Notes: generated by a model not told the origin, from the sequence alone. 64,000 nt of DNA from Cronobacter malonaticus LMG 23826 (GCF_001277215.2 NZ_CP013940.1:2542001-2606000); one strand, 5' to 3'; shown: positions 8,812 to 17,900, numbered from the stretch's first letter. Numbers and translations are program-made.

Positions 8812-10947
8812 ATGATGCTTAATCCTTTGCTTCACCGCCACGCATGGAACAGCGCGTGGCTGACCAATGTGCGCATTTTTATTGCACTGTGCGGTACGGC
8901 GGCGCTGCCCTGGTGGCTTGGCGAGGCGAAGCTGACTATCCCGCTGACGCTTGGCGTGGTGGCCGCAGCACTCACCGATCTCGACGACCGTCTGACGGGA
9001 CGCCTGCGCAATCTGCTGATCACACTGGTTAGCTTTTTTATCGCCTCCGCCTCGGTGGAACTGCTGTTTCCATGGCCATGGCTGTTTGCCGCCGGGCTGA
9101 CGGTCTCCACTATCGGTTTTATTTTGCTTGGCGGCCTCGGCCAGCGATACGCGACTATCGCCTTCGGCGCACTGCTGATCGCGATTTACACCATGCTCGG
9201 GGTTTCATTATACGAGCACTGGTATCAGCAGCCGCTGCTGCTGCTCGCGGGCGCGGTCTGGTACAACCTCCTGACGCTTGCAGGCCATCTGCTCTTCCCG
9301 GTGCGCCCGCTTCAGGAAAACCTCGCCCGCTGTTATGAACAGCTGGCGCACTATCTGGAAATCAAATCGCGCTTTTTCGACCCGGATATCGAAGACGAAA
9401 ACCAGGTACCTATGATGGAGCTGGCGATGGCGAACAGCCAGCTGGTCGCCACGCTGAACCAGACGAAAGCCTCACTGTTGACCCGACTGCGCGGCGACCG
9501 CGGCCAGCGCAGCACGCGCCGGACACTGCACTACTATTTTGTCGCCCAGGATATTCATGAGCGCGCCAGTTCGTCGCATATTCAGTATCAGACGCTGCGC
9601 GACACCTTCCGCTACAGCGATGTCATGTTCCGCTTCCAGCGATTGCTTTCGATGCAGTCACAGGCGTGTCAGCAACTGGCGCGATCTGTGCTGTTGCGCA
9701 CGCCGTACCAGCATGATCCTCGTTTTGAGCGTGCTTTTACGCATCTCGACGCCGCGCTCGACCGCACCGCAGCGGCGGGTGGCTCGGCATCAGAAATAAA
9801 AGCAGTGCGCTTTCTGGTCGCCAATCTGAAGGCGATCGACGCTCAGCTCGCCACCATTGAATCAGAGCAGCCGTTTACGCAGCCTGTCACCAGCGAGAGC
9901 GAACACAGCCTTGCCGATGATAGCCTGAACGGTTTTAGCGATATCTGGTTTCGCCTGACCCGCAATCTGACACCGCAGTCTGCCTTGTTCCGCCATGCGG
10001 TACGAATGTCTCTTGTGCTGTGCGTGGGTTACGCTTTTATCCAGTTCACCGGGCTTAATCACGGCTACTGGATTTTGCTGACCAGCCTGTTTGTCTGCCA
10101 GCCGAACTATAACGCTACGCGACATCGCCTGACGCTGCGCATTATCGGCACGCTGGCGGGCGTCGCAGTCGGCATTCCCGTGCTCTATTTCGTGCCTTCT
10201 CTTGAAGGGCAACTGGTACTCATCGTCATTACCGGCGTACTGTTTTTTGTCTTCCGCACGGTGCAATATGCGCACGCCACGCTGTTCATCACGCTGCTGG
10301 TCTTGCTGTGCTTTAACCTGCTGGGCGAAGGGTTTGAAGTGGCGCTGCCGCGCGTGGTGGATACGATAATCGGCTGCGCTATTGCGTGGTGTGCCGTAAG
10401 CTTTATCTGGCCAGACTGGCGGTTTCGCCGGTTGCCGGTGGTGCTGGAGCGCGCCCTTAACGCCAACTGCCGTTATCTGGATGCCATCCTTGAGCAGTAC
10501 CATCAGGGACGCGATAACCGTCTCGCGTATCGCATCGCGCGTCGCGACGCGCATAACAGCGATGCAGAACTGGCCTCTGTAGTGTCAAACATGTCCAGCG
10601 AGCCTCGCATTAGTACTCAGATGCGCGAACTCGCTTTCCGCTTTCTGTGTCTGAACCACACGCTGACTAGCTATATCTCAGCACTGGGTGCCCACCGTGA
10701 AAAGCTGTCCCGCCAGGAGATCCTCTCTCTGCTTGACGACGCCGTCTGTTATGTCGATGACGCGCTGCATCATCAGCCTGCTGACGAAGCGCGTGTGGAA
10801 AAATCGCTGACGGAACTGGCGCAGCGCATTGAGCTGATAGAGCCGCGCCAGGAGAGTAAAGAGCCGCTGGTGCTTCAGCAAATCGGGCTTTTGATCTCCA
10901 TTTTACCGGAAATCAGCCGCCTCCAGCGCCAGCTTGCTCAGGACTGA
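8812..10947 (+). CDS. yccS: YccS, FUSC-family inner-membrane protein
   Basis: A 711-residue membrane protein of the YccS/YhfK group, related to aromatic-acid exporters. Two bundles of transmembrane segments (about residues 20-165 and 395-525) each precede a long cytosolic helical region. The second bundle includes HGYWILLTSLFVCQPNYNATRHR, typical of the FUSC domain. Substrate unknown. Two consecutive Met codons (8812, 8815) can start it; the weak site GGAAG sits upstream. The 3' end overlaps convergent sxy by ten bases. Confidence 0.92.
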   Translation: MMLNPLLHRHAWNSAWLTNVRIFIALCGTAALPWWLGEAKLTIPLTLGVVAAALTDLDDRLTGRLRNLLITLVSFFIASASVELLFPWPWLFAAGLTVSTIGFILLGGLGQRYATIAFGALLIAIYTMLGVSLYEHWYQQPLLLLAGAVWYNLLTLAGHLLFPVRPLQENLARCYEQLAHYLEIKSRFFDPDIEDENQVPMMELAMANSQLVATLNQTKASLLTRLRGDRGQRSTRRTLHYYFVAQDIHERASSSHIQYQTLRDTFRYSDVMFRFQRLLSMQSQACQQLARSVLLRTPYQHDPRFERAFTHLDAALDRTAAAGGSASEIKAVRFLVANLKAIDAQLATIESEQPFTQPVTSESEHSLADDSLNGFSDIWFRLTRNLTPQSALFRHAVRMSLVLCVGYAFIQFTGLNHGYWILLTSLFVCQPNYNATRHRLTLRIIGTLAGVAVGIPVLYFVPSLEGQLVLIVITGVLFFVFRTVQYAHATLFITLLVLLCFNLLGEGFEVALPRVVDTIIGCAIAWCAVSFIWPDWRFRRLPVVLERALNANCRYLDAILEQYHQGRDNRLAYRIARRDAHNSDAELASVVSNMSSEPRISTQMRELAFRFLCLNHTLTSYISALGAHREKLSRQEILSLLDDAVCYVDDALHHQPADEARVEKSLTELAQRIELIEPRQESKEPLVLQQIGLLISILPEISRLQRQLAQD

Positions 10948-11552
10948 TTTTGCACCGATAGCTGCATAAACCACTCAAGCAGCTCCTCGCGAATGTGTAC
11001 GGGTAATGCCGCTTCATGGGTGCCAATAATGGCGCCCTGAAGCGCATAAAGCACCTGCAGACTGAGGTTTTTGCGGGCCTTTCGTAGCTTTAACCAGCAC
11101 TCTTTCGCGCCATATGCGCAGAGCGTTTCCACATCACGAATTCCCGCTTCCCACAGCGAAACCTCAAGCTGAACATTGAGATTAGGCAGATCTTTTACTC
11201 GCCGTTCGCGGGCGCGCTCGGTTTTCTCCGCCTGTGCGCAAGCCAGCGCTGTGCGTGCGTGATCGCGCAGCAAGGATGGCGAATTCCAGAGCGCGTCATC
11301 AACCAAATAGTAATTGAGGCTAATGTGACGGCCACGTCGGGTACAAACCAGCATGGGTGGATTATGGGTGTGCTGGTAATCGCGGCTCTGATTGCTGGCG
11401 CGCAGGTATAACTGCCCGTCCACAAGCATCGCAAATACAGCGTCATCAATGGCGAGGCTGTAACCACCAAACAGTGAACGATGGGTGACATTTCCCAAAG
11501 ATGAAAGCGTATTCTGCACCCGAATCAGAGTGTCAGACGAAGATTTATCCAT
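10938..11552 (-). CDS. sxy: Sxy/TfoX, competence and CRP-S regulator
   Basis: A 204-residue TfoX protein (E. coli 209) with the N-terminal TfoX domain containing RSLFGGYSLAIDDAVFAML (about residues 25-45) and the C-terminal TfoX domain with LPNLNVQLEVSLWEAGI and YALQGAIIGTHEA. It works with CRP at CRP-S promoters to switch on DNA-uptake genes. It is divergent from sulA. A competence-channel homologue (ycaI) is also in the window. Confidence 0.92.
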   Translation of the reverse strand: MDKSSSDTLIRVQNTLSSLGNVTHRSLFGGYSLAIDDAVFAMLVDGQLYLRASNQSRDYQHTHNPPMLVCTRRGRHISLNYYLVDDALWNSPSLLRDHARTALACAQAEKTERARERRVKDLPNLNVQLEVSLWEAGIRDVETLCAYGAKECWLKLRKARKNLSLQVLYALQGAIIGTHEAALPVHIREELLEWFMQLSVQNQS

Positions 11553-11729
11553 GATTATTCCTTTTATATCAACTAGTAACGGATAAAAAATTCCATTAGC
11601 GTTTCCCTTAACAGGAACATATGAAAGTTGTGCCTCGTGAGCAATCCGAATTTCGTTTTAAGTGGAACGAGATGCGAAATTTGCGAGATGCTTTCCGAAA
11701 TTTCGATTGATCTTTGGTCGCGCCAGCAT

Positions 11730-11749
11730 TACTGTATATGCATACAGTA
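11730..11749. promoter_or_regulatory. LexA operator (SOS box) of sulA
   Basis: TACTGTATATGCATACAGTA has perfect 8-bp arms (TACTGTAT / ATACAGTA) around ATGC and matches the LexA consensus CTGT-N8-ACAG. It lies about 20 bases upstream of the sulA start, over the expected promoter, as in E. coli. Confidence 0.95.
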
Positions 11750-11769
11750 ACTAGCGAGGCTGGACCTTT

Positions 11770-12276
11770 ATGTACTCTTCTCATCAAAATCGCGCGTATG
11801 GCTCACGTCGTCTGGCAAAAGAAACGGCGGGTGCTTTGGCTCAGGCTGAAACCCGAGGCCTGATCAGTGAAGTGATGTACAACGAAGACCAGCCGTGGAT
11901 GACGCAACTGGTGCTGCTGCCGCTTTTACAGCAGCTCGGGCAACAGTCTCGCTGGCAGCTGTGGCTTACCCCTCAGCAGCGTCTGAGCCGTGAGTGGGTG
12001 GAATCTGCTGGCCTGCCGCTGACCAAAGTGATGCAGGTCAGCCAGATGAACCCGCAGGTCACGCTTGATTCCATGATCCGTGCGCTGGAAACCGGCAACT
12101 ACAGCGTGGTAATCGCCTGGCTGCACGATGATTTAACAGATGAAGAGCATCGTCGTCTGACAGTAGCGGCAGAGAAAGGTAACGCAATGGGCTTTTTGAT
12201 GCGTCCTGTTCAGCCCTCTTTGCCGGGTGACAGACCACGTTCTGCCTTAAGAATTCACTCAGGAATGGTGCATTAA
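11770..12276 (+). CDS. sulA: SulA, SOS cell-division inhibitor
   Basis: Binds FtsZ and blocks septation during the SOS response; degraded by Lon. The 168-residue product (E. coli 169) contains the typical [20 protein letters not shown] and the C-terminal [11 protein letters not shown]on-recognition region (E. coli tail ends in a similar His/Tyr-terminated sequence). Expression is under the LexA box just upstream. Confidence 0.94.
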   Translation: MYSSHQNRAYGSRRLAKETAGALAQAETRGLISEVMYNEDQPWMTQLVLLPLLQQLGQQSRWQLWLTPQQRLSREWVESAGLPLTKVMQVSQMNPQVTLDSMIRALETGNYSVVIAWLHDDLTDEEHRRLTVAAEKGNAMGFLMRPVQPSLPGDRPRSALRIHSGMVH

Positions 12277-12632
12277 TCCTTTTTAGGATAAATCCTGGTA
12301 ATTTTTTGTTCATGTCTCTTTAGCAGAAGCGATAGCGGCGAAGGAACGGTCAGATGGGCGCTCACGTCCGCTTTCGTACTTTACGAGTGTTTAAAATTGC
12401 CGCAAAAATGTTAATTTTTGCTTTCGCAAGTTGTTTTTTTTCATATGCCTGACGGACTTCACACTTGTAAGTTTTCAACTACGTTGTAGACTTTACCTCG
12501 CCAGGGTGCTCATCAATAAACCGACATTATCGGTAGAGTAACCATTGAGCTATACCCCGGTGAAGGATTTAACCGTGAACTTTTCCTAAGGAAAAGCGCA
12601 TGGCCTTTTTGGATGATAACGAGGCGCAAAAA
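12277..12632 (+). promoter_or_regulatory. ompA promoter region and long 5' leader
   Basis: The gap between sulA and ompA has no credible gene. Around 12455-12492 the sequence is nearly that of the E. coli ompA promoter (CTTGTAAGTTTTCAACTACG is shared). If transcription starts at the G at 12500, as by analogy with E. coli, the leader is 133 bases, the same length as the E. coli stabilising ompA leader. The site GAGG at 12621-12624 overlaps the region paired by the MicA small RNA in E. coli. Confidence 0.75.
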
Positions 12633-13676
12633 ATGAAAAAGACAGCTATCGCGATTGCAGTGGCACTGGCTGGCTTCGCTACCGTAGCGCAGGCCGCACC
12701 GAAAGATAACACCTGGTACGCAGGTGGCAAACTGGGTTGGTCCCAGTTCCACGATACCGGTTTTATTCCTAACGACGGCCCGACTCACGAAAGCCAGCTG
12801 GGCGCAGGCGCGTTCGGTGGTTACCAGGTTAACCCGTACGTTGGTTTCGAAATGGGCTACGACTGGCTGGGCCGCATGCCGTATAAAGGCGACACTGTAA
12901 ACGGCGCTTTCAAAGCTCAGGGCGTACAGCTGACCGCTAAACTGGGTTACCCGGTAACCGACGACCTGGACGTTTACACCCGTCTGGGCGGCATGGTATG
13001 GCGTGCTGACTCCTCTTCTAACATCGGCGGCGACGACCACGACACCGGCGTTTCCCCGGTATTCGCTGGCGGCGTTGAATGGGCGATGACCCGCGATATC
13101 GCTACCCGTCTGGAATACCAGTGGGTTAACAACATCGGTGACGCTCAGACTGTTGGCGCTCGTCCGGACAACGGCATGCTGAGCGTAGGTGTTTCCTACC
13201 GTTTCGGTCAGCAGGAAGATGCAGCTCCGGTTGTAGCTCCGGCTCCGGCTCCGGCTCCGGAAGTACAGACCAAGCACTTCACCCTGAAGTCTGACGTTCT
13301 GTTCAACTTCAACAAAGCAACCCTGAAACCGGAAGGTCAGCAGGCGCTGGATCAGCTGTACTCTCAGCTGAGCAACCTGGATCCGAAAGACGGTTCCGTC
13401 GTGGTTCTGGGCTTCACTGACCGTATCGGTTCTGACGCTTACAACCAGGGTCTGTCCGAGAAACGTGCTCAGTCTGTTGTTGACTACCTGATCTCCAAAG
13501 GTATCCCGTCCAACAAGATCTCCGCACGTGGTATGGGCGAATCCAATCCGGTCACTGGCAACACCTGTGACAACGTGAAACCTCGCGCTGCTCTGATCGA
13601 GTGCCTGGGTCCGGATCGTCGCGTAGAGATCGAAGTTAAAGGCGTTAAAGACGTTGTAACTCAGCCGCAGGCTTAA
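12633..13676 (+). CDS. ompA: OmpA, major outer-membrane protein A
   Basis: A 347-residue outer-membrane protein (E. coli 346). Signal peptide 1-21 ends AQA before [15 protein letters not shown]. The eight-stranded beta-barrel covers about residues 22-192, followed by an alternating Ala-Pro hinge and the OmpA-like peptidoglycan-binding domain with [10 protein letters not shown] and [13 protein letters not shown]. The two C-terminal-domain cysteines (NTCDN, IECLG) are present. Exposed loops differ from E. coli, as expected for a phage and bacteriocin receptor. Codon usage is that of a very highly expressed gene. A frame extending upstream to 12600 is not the start. Confidence 0.98.
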   Translation: MKKTAIAIAVALAGFATVAQAAPKDNTWYAGGKLGWSQFHDTGFIPNDGPTHESQLGAGAFGGYQVNPYVGFEMGYDWLGRMPYKGDTVNGAFKAQGVQLTAKLGYPVTDDLDVYTRLGGMVWRADSSSNIGGDDHDTGVSPVFAGGVEWAMTRDIATRLEYQWVNNIGDAQTVGARPDNGMLSVGVSYRFGQQEDAAPVVAPAPAPAPEVQTKHFTLKSDVLFNFNKATLKPEGQQALDQLYSQLSNLDPKDGSVVVLGFTDRIGSDAYNQGLSEKRAQSVVDYLISKGIPSNKISARGMGESNPVTGNTCDNVKPRAALIECLGPDRRVEIEVKGVKDVVTQPQA

Positions 13677-13688
13677 GTTAAACGTTAA

Positions 13689-13717
13689 GAAAAACCCCGC
13701 CACGGCGGGGTTTTTTG
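13689..13717 (+). terminator. rho-independent terminator after ompA
   Basis: The stem AAACCCCGC/GCGGGGTTT with a CACG loop is followed by TTTTTT. Confidence 0.92.
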
Positions 13718-13860
13718 TTTTCTGGCACCGTCATTCATTAATGCGTCAGGGGTCTGCTGAGAAGCGCCTCAATGCTTTGTTTCGTTTTGCAGCCCGCGCC
13801 ACAGCATGTAATACGAATAAAAAACAGTCACCGCCTCACCTTCTCATAAGACAGCCCTGA

Positions 13861-14316
13861 TTACTCTTTCTTCCCCAGCAAAGCCTGCAAATCCTGTTTC
13901 AACGTCGACATATGGTTTTCATATTTCTCTTTGCGCTCGGCATCTTCTATCAGTTGCACAATCGTTTCTGAAAGCGTAATGCCGCGACGCTGCGCCAGGC
14001 CCGCGAGACGCTGCCAGACCATAAACTCCAGGTCGATAGACTTTTTACGGGTATGCTGATGCTCAGCATTAAAATGCCGTTTACGACGTGCGCGAATCGT
14101 CTGTTTAAGGCGGTTTTGCAGCGCCGGGTTCATATGCTGTTCAATCCAGCCCAGCACTCTTACCGGTTCGTTTTCCATACCCAGCAGGAGATCCACCGCC
14201 TCTTTCGCTGCGCTGGCTTCGACATACCGGGTGATCAGCTCGCCTTCGCGATGCTTCTTCACCAGATATTTCCACTTCCAGCCGCTTTCGAGGTTTTCGA
14301 GTTGTTGGTATTTCAT
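13861..14316 (-). CDS. matP: MatP, Ter macrodomain organiser
   Basis: A 151-residue DNA-binding protein (E. coli 150) that binds matS sites and organises the terminus region, linking it to ZapB and the divisome and displacing MukBEF. The C-terminal ribbon-helix-helix part contains [19 protein letters not shown] and [19 protein letters not shown] (about residues 90-130). It sits between ompA and lonH, as in E. coli. I did not do an exhaustive search for matS sites. Confidence 0.95.
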   Translation of the reverse strand: MKYQQLENLESGWKWKYLVKKHREGELITRYVEASAAKEAVDLLLGMENEPVRVLGWIEQHMNPALQNRLKQTIRARRKRHFNAEHQHTRKKSIDLEFMVWQRLAGLAQRRGITLSETIVQLIEDAERKEKYENHMSTLKQDLQALLGKKE

Positions 14317-14499
14317 TGCGATCTCAGGATGACCGTGTAACTCATTTCAGGATAACAGTTTTTTTTCGATTCGCTGAGAGGAAATAACCGTCTGTGACGC
14401 AGGGGGAGATTCTGCGGGGCAATAGTGGCATTTCCGGTGTGCTGCCCGGCCCATTACGCTATAATCTCGCCTTTTACATCTGACTAAAAAACCTCGACA

Positions 14500-16257
14500 T
14501 TGACCATTAACAGACTTACATCACAAGCGCTTGTACCCGATACGGAAACCTTCCAGTCCCGGTTTGCTGAAATGGATGCCGGTTTTGCAGACGCGCTTGA
14601 TTTTGAGGCGCTTCAGCCTCGCCTTCACGACGCTCTGAGCCAGCTCTGTGCTCCACGTCCTTTGAGTGATTTCCTGCTGGTAAAGGCGGATGAAGAGAAG
14701 CCTTTGCTGGAGCTTATCGCCGATACCGCGAAAGCCTTGCTGCCGCACCAGCCTGAACTGGCTGGCGGTCATTATCATATTGAAAACCAGCATGTGACGC
14801 TGACACCACCGAATGCGACTCCGGGCGATTTCGCCGTGCGTCGCGATGTGGTTGTAGCCACCTGGGCTGAAGCGGGCGAGCTGTTCGGCTGCGTCAGGCA
14901 ATTTGCTGGTCAGATATCACTCGAGCCGGGGCTTGTGCACAAAGCGAACGGCGGCATTCTGGTCGTGCCGCTGAAAACACTGCTGTTGCAGCCGCTCTTG
15001 TGGCTGCGCCTGAAGCAGATGGTCGTCACGAAACGCTTTGACTGGGTCGCACCGGACGAGTCGCGTCCGCTGCCAGTCTCCCTCCCTTCGCTGCCTCTTA
15101 ACCTTCGCGTCGTGCTGGTAGGCGATCGCGAATCACTGGCGGATTTCCAGGAGATGGAGCCGGTACTCGCGCAGCAAGCCATCTACAGCGAATATGAAGA
15201 CGACCTGCAAATTGCTGACGAAGAAGATATTACACTCTGGTGCAGTTGGGTCTGCGCCCAGGCCGCACAGCTCGCGCTGCCCGCGCCGGCAAGCGACGCC
15301 TGGCCGCTCTTGATTCGTGAAGCCGTGCGTTATACCGGCGACCAGGAAACGCTGCCGCTCGATCCGCTCTGGATGGCGCGCCAGCTGAGTGAAGTCGCCG
15401 CTTTCTGCGATGAAAACACTTTCAGCGCGGTGCAATTTTCTGAGATGCTGGCACGCCGCGCCTGGCGTGAAGGGTATCTTGCCGAGCGTATGCAGGATGA
15501 AATCCTGCTCGGTCAGTTGCTGGTAGAAACCGAAGGCGAACGTATCGGTCAGATTAACGCGCTCTCGGTGGTTGAATTTCCAGGGCATCCGCGCGCGTTC
15601 GGCGAGCCGTCGCGTATCAGTTGCGTGGTGCATATTGGCGACGGCGAATTTACCGATATTGAACGCAAGGCTGAACTCGGCGGCAATATCCACGCCAAAG
15701 GCATGATGATCATGCAGGCGTTTCTGATGGCCGAGCTGGATCTGGAGCAGCAGATGCCCTTCTCCGCCTCGCTGACGTTTGAACAGTCCTACAGCGAAGT
15801 GGACGGCGACAGCGCCTCGATGGCAGAGCTGTGCGCGCTCATCAGTGCGCTGGCCAATGCGCCGCTTAATCAGCAGATTGCCATTACCGGCTCGGTAGAT
15901 CAGTTTGGCCGCGCGCAGCCGGTCGGCGGTCTGAATGAGAAAATCGAAGGCTTCTTCACCGTCTGTCAGGCTCGCGGCTTAACGGGCAAACAGGGCGTGA
16001 TTATTCCTTCCGCTAATGTGCGTCATTTATCGTTGAACCAGGCGATTCTGGACGCGGTAGATCAGGGGCAATTTTCCATCTGGGCCATTGATGATGTCAC
16101 AGATGCGCTACCCTTATTAACAACTCTCCCGTGGGATGGCGAAGGTCAGACGACGCTGCTTGGCGTTATCGGCGAGCGAATTACGCAGGCGACGCAGCAG
16201 GATGTTCGTCAGCGTCCCTGGCCGTTGCGCTGGATGAACTGGTTTAACCACAACTGA
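14500..16257 (+). CDS. ycbZ: LonH (YcbZ), Lon-like protease with degenerate ATPase part
   Basis: A 585-residue putative Lon-family (LonB-like) protease. The C-terminal S16 domain has the Ser438 (DGDSASMAEL) and Lys481 (GGLNEKIEGF) dyad, 43 residues apart as in Lon. The N-terminal half is related to LonB-type AAA+ domains but shows no Walker A; the block H147-KANGG keeps the region before Walker B, while the following ILVVPLKTLL lacks the acidic pair. The start codon is TTG at 14500, with a weak ribosome site, and the protein begins MTINRLTSQALVPDTE like E. coli YcbZ. The operators of downstream fabA overlap its stop codon. Confidence 0.93.
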   Translation: MTINRLTSQALVPDTETFQSRFAEMDAGFADALDFEALQPRLHDALSQLCAPRPLSDFLLVKADEEKPLLELIADTAKALLPHQPELAGGHYHIENQHVTLTPPNATPGDFAVRRDVVVATWAEAGELFGCVRQFAGQISLEPGLVHKANGGILVVPLKTLLLQPLLWLRLKQMVVTKRFDWVAPDESRPLPVSLPSLPLNLRVVLVGDRESLADFQEMEPVLAQQAIYSEYEDDLQIADEEDITLWCSWVCAQAAQLALPAPASDAWPLLIREAVRYTGDQETLPLDPLWMARQLSEVAAFCDENTFSAVQFSEMLARRAWREGYLAERMQDEILLGQLLVETEGERIGQINALSVVEFPGHPRAFGEPSRISCVVHIGDGEFTDIERKAELGGNIHAKGMMIMQAFLMAELDLEQQMPFSASLTFEQSYSEVDGDSASMAELCALISALANAPLNQQIAITGSVDQFGRAQPVGGLNEKIEGFFTVCQARGLTGKQGVIIPSANVRHLSLNQAILDAVDQGQFSIWAIDDVTDALPLLTTLPWDGEGQTTLLGVIGERITQATQQDVRQRPWPLRWMNWFNHN

Positions 16258-16268
16258 TCGGACTTGTT
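16252..16268 (+). promoter_or_regulatory. FadR operator of fabA
   Basis: AACTGATCGGACTTGTT matches the FadR consensus (AACTGGTCNGACNTGTT) except for one base in the left half. It overlaps the lonH stop codon and the likely fabA -35 (TTGTTC, 16264-16269). In E. coli FadR activates fabA from this position. Confidence 0.9.
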
Positions 16269-16269
16269 C

Positions 16270-16287
16270 AGCGTACACGTGTTAGCT
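16270..16287 (+). promoter_or_regulatory. FabR operator of fabA
   Basis: AGCGTACACGTGTTAGCT is the FabR palindrome known from E. coli fabA. It fills the 17-bp spacer between a -35 TTGTTC (16264-16269) and a -10 TAACCT (16287-16292), consistent with repression by blocking polymerase. Confidence 0.88.
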
Positions 16288-16325
16288 AACCTGCGGGCTT
16301 CACTAAAATAAGGCATACTGAGAAC

Positions 16326-16844
16326 ATGGTAGACAAACGCGAATCCTATACGAAAGAAGACCTTCTTGCCTCCGGGCGCGGCGAGCTGTTTGGCGCGAAC
16401 GGCCCGCAACTGCCGGCACCCAACATGTTAATGATGGACCGTGTGGTGAAAATGACCGAAACCGGCGGTAACTTTGATAAGGGTTACGTTGAAGCGGAAC
16501 TGGATATCAACCCGGATATGTGGTTCTTTGGCTGCCATTTCATCGGCGATCCGGTAATGCCAGGCTGTCTCGGTCTTGACGCTATGTGGCAGCTGGTCGG
16601 CTTCTACTTAGGCTGGCTGGGCGGTGAAGGTAAAGGCCGCGCGCTGGGCGTGGGCGAAGTGAAATTCACCGGTCAGGTACTGCCGAGCGCGAAAAAAGTG
16701 ACTTACCGCATCCACTTCAAACGTGTGGTAAACCGTCGCCTCGTGATGGGCATTGCCGATGGCGAAGTGCTGGTTGACGGCAAACAGATCTACACTGCGA
16801 CTGACCTGAAAGTGGGCCTGTTCCAGGACACCTCCGCTTTCTGA
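16326..16844 (+). CDS. fabA: FabA, 3-hydroxydecanoyl-ACP dehydratase/isomerase
   Basis: Dehydrates 3-hydroxydecanoyl-ACP and isomerises trans-2- to cis-3-decenoyl-ACP, the branch point for unsaturated fatty acids. The 172-residue product equals E. coli FabA. Catalytic His71 (FGCHFIGD) and Asp85 (CLGLDAMWQ) are present. Expression is set by the FadR activator and FabR repressor sites just upstream. A perfect terminator follows. Confidence 0.98.
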   Translation: MVDKRESYTKEDLLASGRGELFGANGPQLPAPNMLMMDRVVKMTETGGNFDKGYVEAELDINPDMWFFGCHFIGDPVMPGCLGLDAMWQLVGFYLGWLGGEGKGRALGVGEVKFTGQVLPSAKKVTYRIHFKRVVNRRLVMGIADGEVLVDGKQIYTATDLKVGLFQDTSAF

Positions 16845-16871
16845 TAGCCATTTCCTTGCTTTCAGAAAGGC

Positions 16872-16901
16872 GAAACCTCCGCAATGCGGAGGTTTCTTTT
16901 T
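16872..16901 (+). terminator. rho-independent terminator after fabA
   Basis: An 11-bp perfect stem GAAACCTCCGC/GCGGAGGTTTC with loop AAT is followed by TTTT. The opposite side lacks a clear U-run, so it mainly serves fabA. Confidence 0.92.
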
Positions 16902-16913
16902 AAAGAGACAAGC

Positions 16914-17081
16914 TCACGCAATCTGAGCCCTGTCCTCCATGGCTTCTCGCCAGCCTCCCAGCCAATAAGACCTCTGATTCAGGGTCTGGTAGGGACACAT
17001 TTCTTTCGAGCGTCCGGTGATACCGGCCTGATAACCACGATGATGTGCCCGTTCCAGGCGATCTCTTTTTTGTCTCTTCAT
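16914..17081 (-). CDS. rmf: RMF, ribosome modulation factor
   Basis: A 55-residue basic protein that dimerises 70S ribosomes into inactive 100S particles in stationary phase. The reading starts MKRQKRDRLERAHHRGYQAG, has KEMCPYQTLNQRSYWLGGWR in the middle and ends in a TGA at 16914. The length equals E. coli RMF, from which it differs at only a handful of positions. It is preceded by the ribosome site GAGG. It is short and easily missed. It sits between fabA and pqiC, as in E. coli, where it is induced by ppGpp and slow growth. Confidence 0.96.
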   Translation of the reverse strand: MKRQKRDRLERAHHRGYQAGITGRSKEMCPYQTLNQRSYWLGGWREAMEDRAQIA

Positions 17082-17207
17082 GCCTCGTTTCCCTCATTTC
17101 AGGTCTGGTGGAAAAGAAAACAGTGATTACATTTTGCGCAATCACGCTTTACGAATACCTGTAAACCCGGGGAACGTCAATGCGCAAAATTCACGCCAAT
17201 GTCATAT

Positions 17208-17321
17208 TTGTGAGCTACTTTGGATAACATTTATACAAAAAATGAGGGCGCGATGAGCTTATCTGACTGGCATAAAAGAGAAAGCCGTCGCCCTTTTAAG
17301 AAGAAGACGACGGCCTTTTAA
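17208..17321 (+). ncRNA. possible small transcript or 22-codon ORF between rmf and pqiC
   Basis: A promoter-like pair TTGTGA (17208-17213) and TATACA (17232-17237), 18 bp apart, is followed by GAGGG and an ATG at 17253. It opens a 22-codon frame (residues MSLSDWHKRESRRPFKKKTT, then AF) ending at 17321. A hairpin GCCGTCG/CGACGGC (17284-17314) with a following T-run overlaps the 3' half of the frame. This could be a short small RNA, a small basic peptide, or only the terminator of another transcript. I do not recognise a homologue. Confidence 0.3.
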
Positions 17322-17336
17322 CATCATTCAAATTTT

Positions 17337-17900
17337 TTATGGCTGACGCGCAACCTCATCAGCAATGGTTTTCGCCTGCTGCTGCCAGGCCTGCGCCAGC
17401 GTTTTTACCATTGCGTCATAGCCATCCTGCTGCTGCTTCAGTTCGGTGTAGAAAGGCCGCTTGATGAGCTGTCCTTTATGCTTAAGCAGCCATTCACCGC
17501 TGACGATCACCCGACCGTCATACCGGCCATGAAAGCCGGTCACGTTTACATTCAGGGTATCCTGCTCAGCCCCCAGCGGCTGGGCGGAAACCACCCAGCC
17601 CGGCAGCGTGGCGTTCAGGTTCGTCACCAGTGTATTGCGCAATTGCTGATCCAACGGGCTGGCCCACAGGTTCTGGCTGGCAATCACATACTGCACGTCG
17701 GTCGTCTGGTAGACCACGCCGTTACCCGCGAGATAATCAGGCACCGACACCTGCTCCACCCACAGCAGATGCTGGCTGTTCATCGGCGCGCTACGCGTCA
17801 CCGGCGCCGTAGACGCCGGGAGCTGATACCAGGTGGTTTCCTCTGTGCTGCTGCAGGCACTCAATAGCGCTACGGCGACAAACGGGAGCCATTTTTTCAT
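17337..17900 (-). CDS. pqiC: PqiC (YmbA), outer-membrane lipoprotein of the Pqi lipid-transport system
   Basis: A 187-residue lipoprotein with a lipobox LLSAC (Cys16) after a short signal peptide and an ABC-transport-auxiliary (DUF330) domain. PqiC forms a ring at the outer membrane where the PqiB needle docks. The start codon overlaps the pqiB stop by four bases (17897-17900), so translation is probably coupled. Last gene of pqiABC. Confidence 0.95.
   Translation of the reverse strand: MKKWLPFVAVALLSACSSTEETTWYQLPASTAPVTRSAPMNSQHLLWVEQVSVPDYLAGNGVVYQTTDVQYVIASQNLWASPLDQQLRNTLVTNLNATLPGWVVSAQPLGAEQDTLNVNVTGFHGRYDGRVIVSGEWLLKHKGQLIKRPFYTELKQQQDGYDAMVKTLAQAWQQQAKTIADEVARQP

Noticed and set aside
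12513..13703. 396-codon minus-strand frame opposite ompA
   Set aside because: Shadow of ompA caused by its strongly biased codon usage, which removes stops on the other strand.
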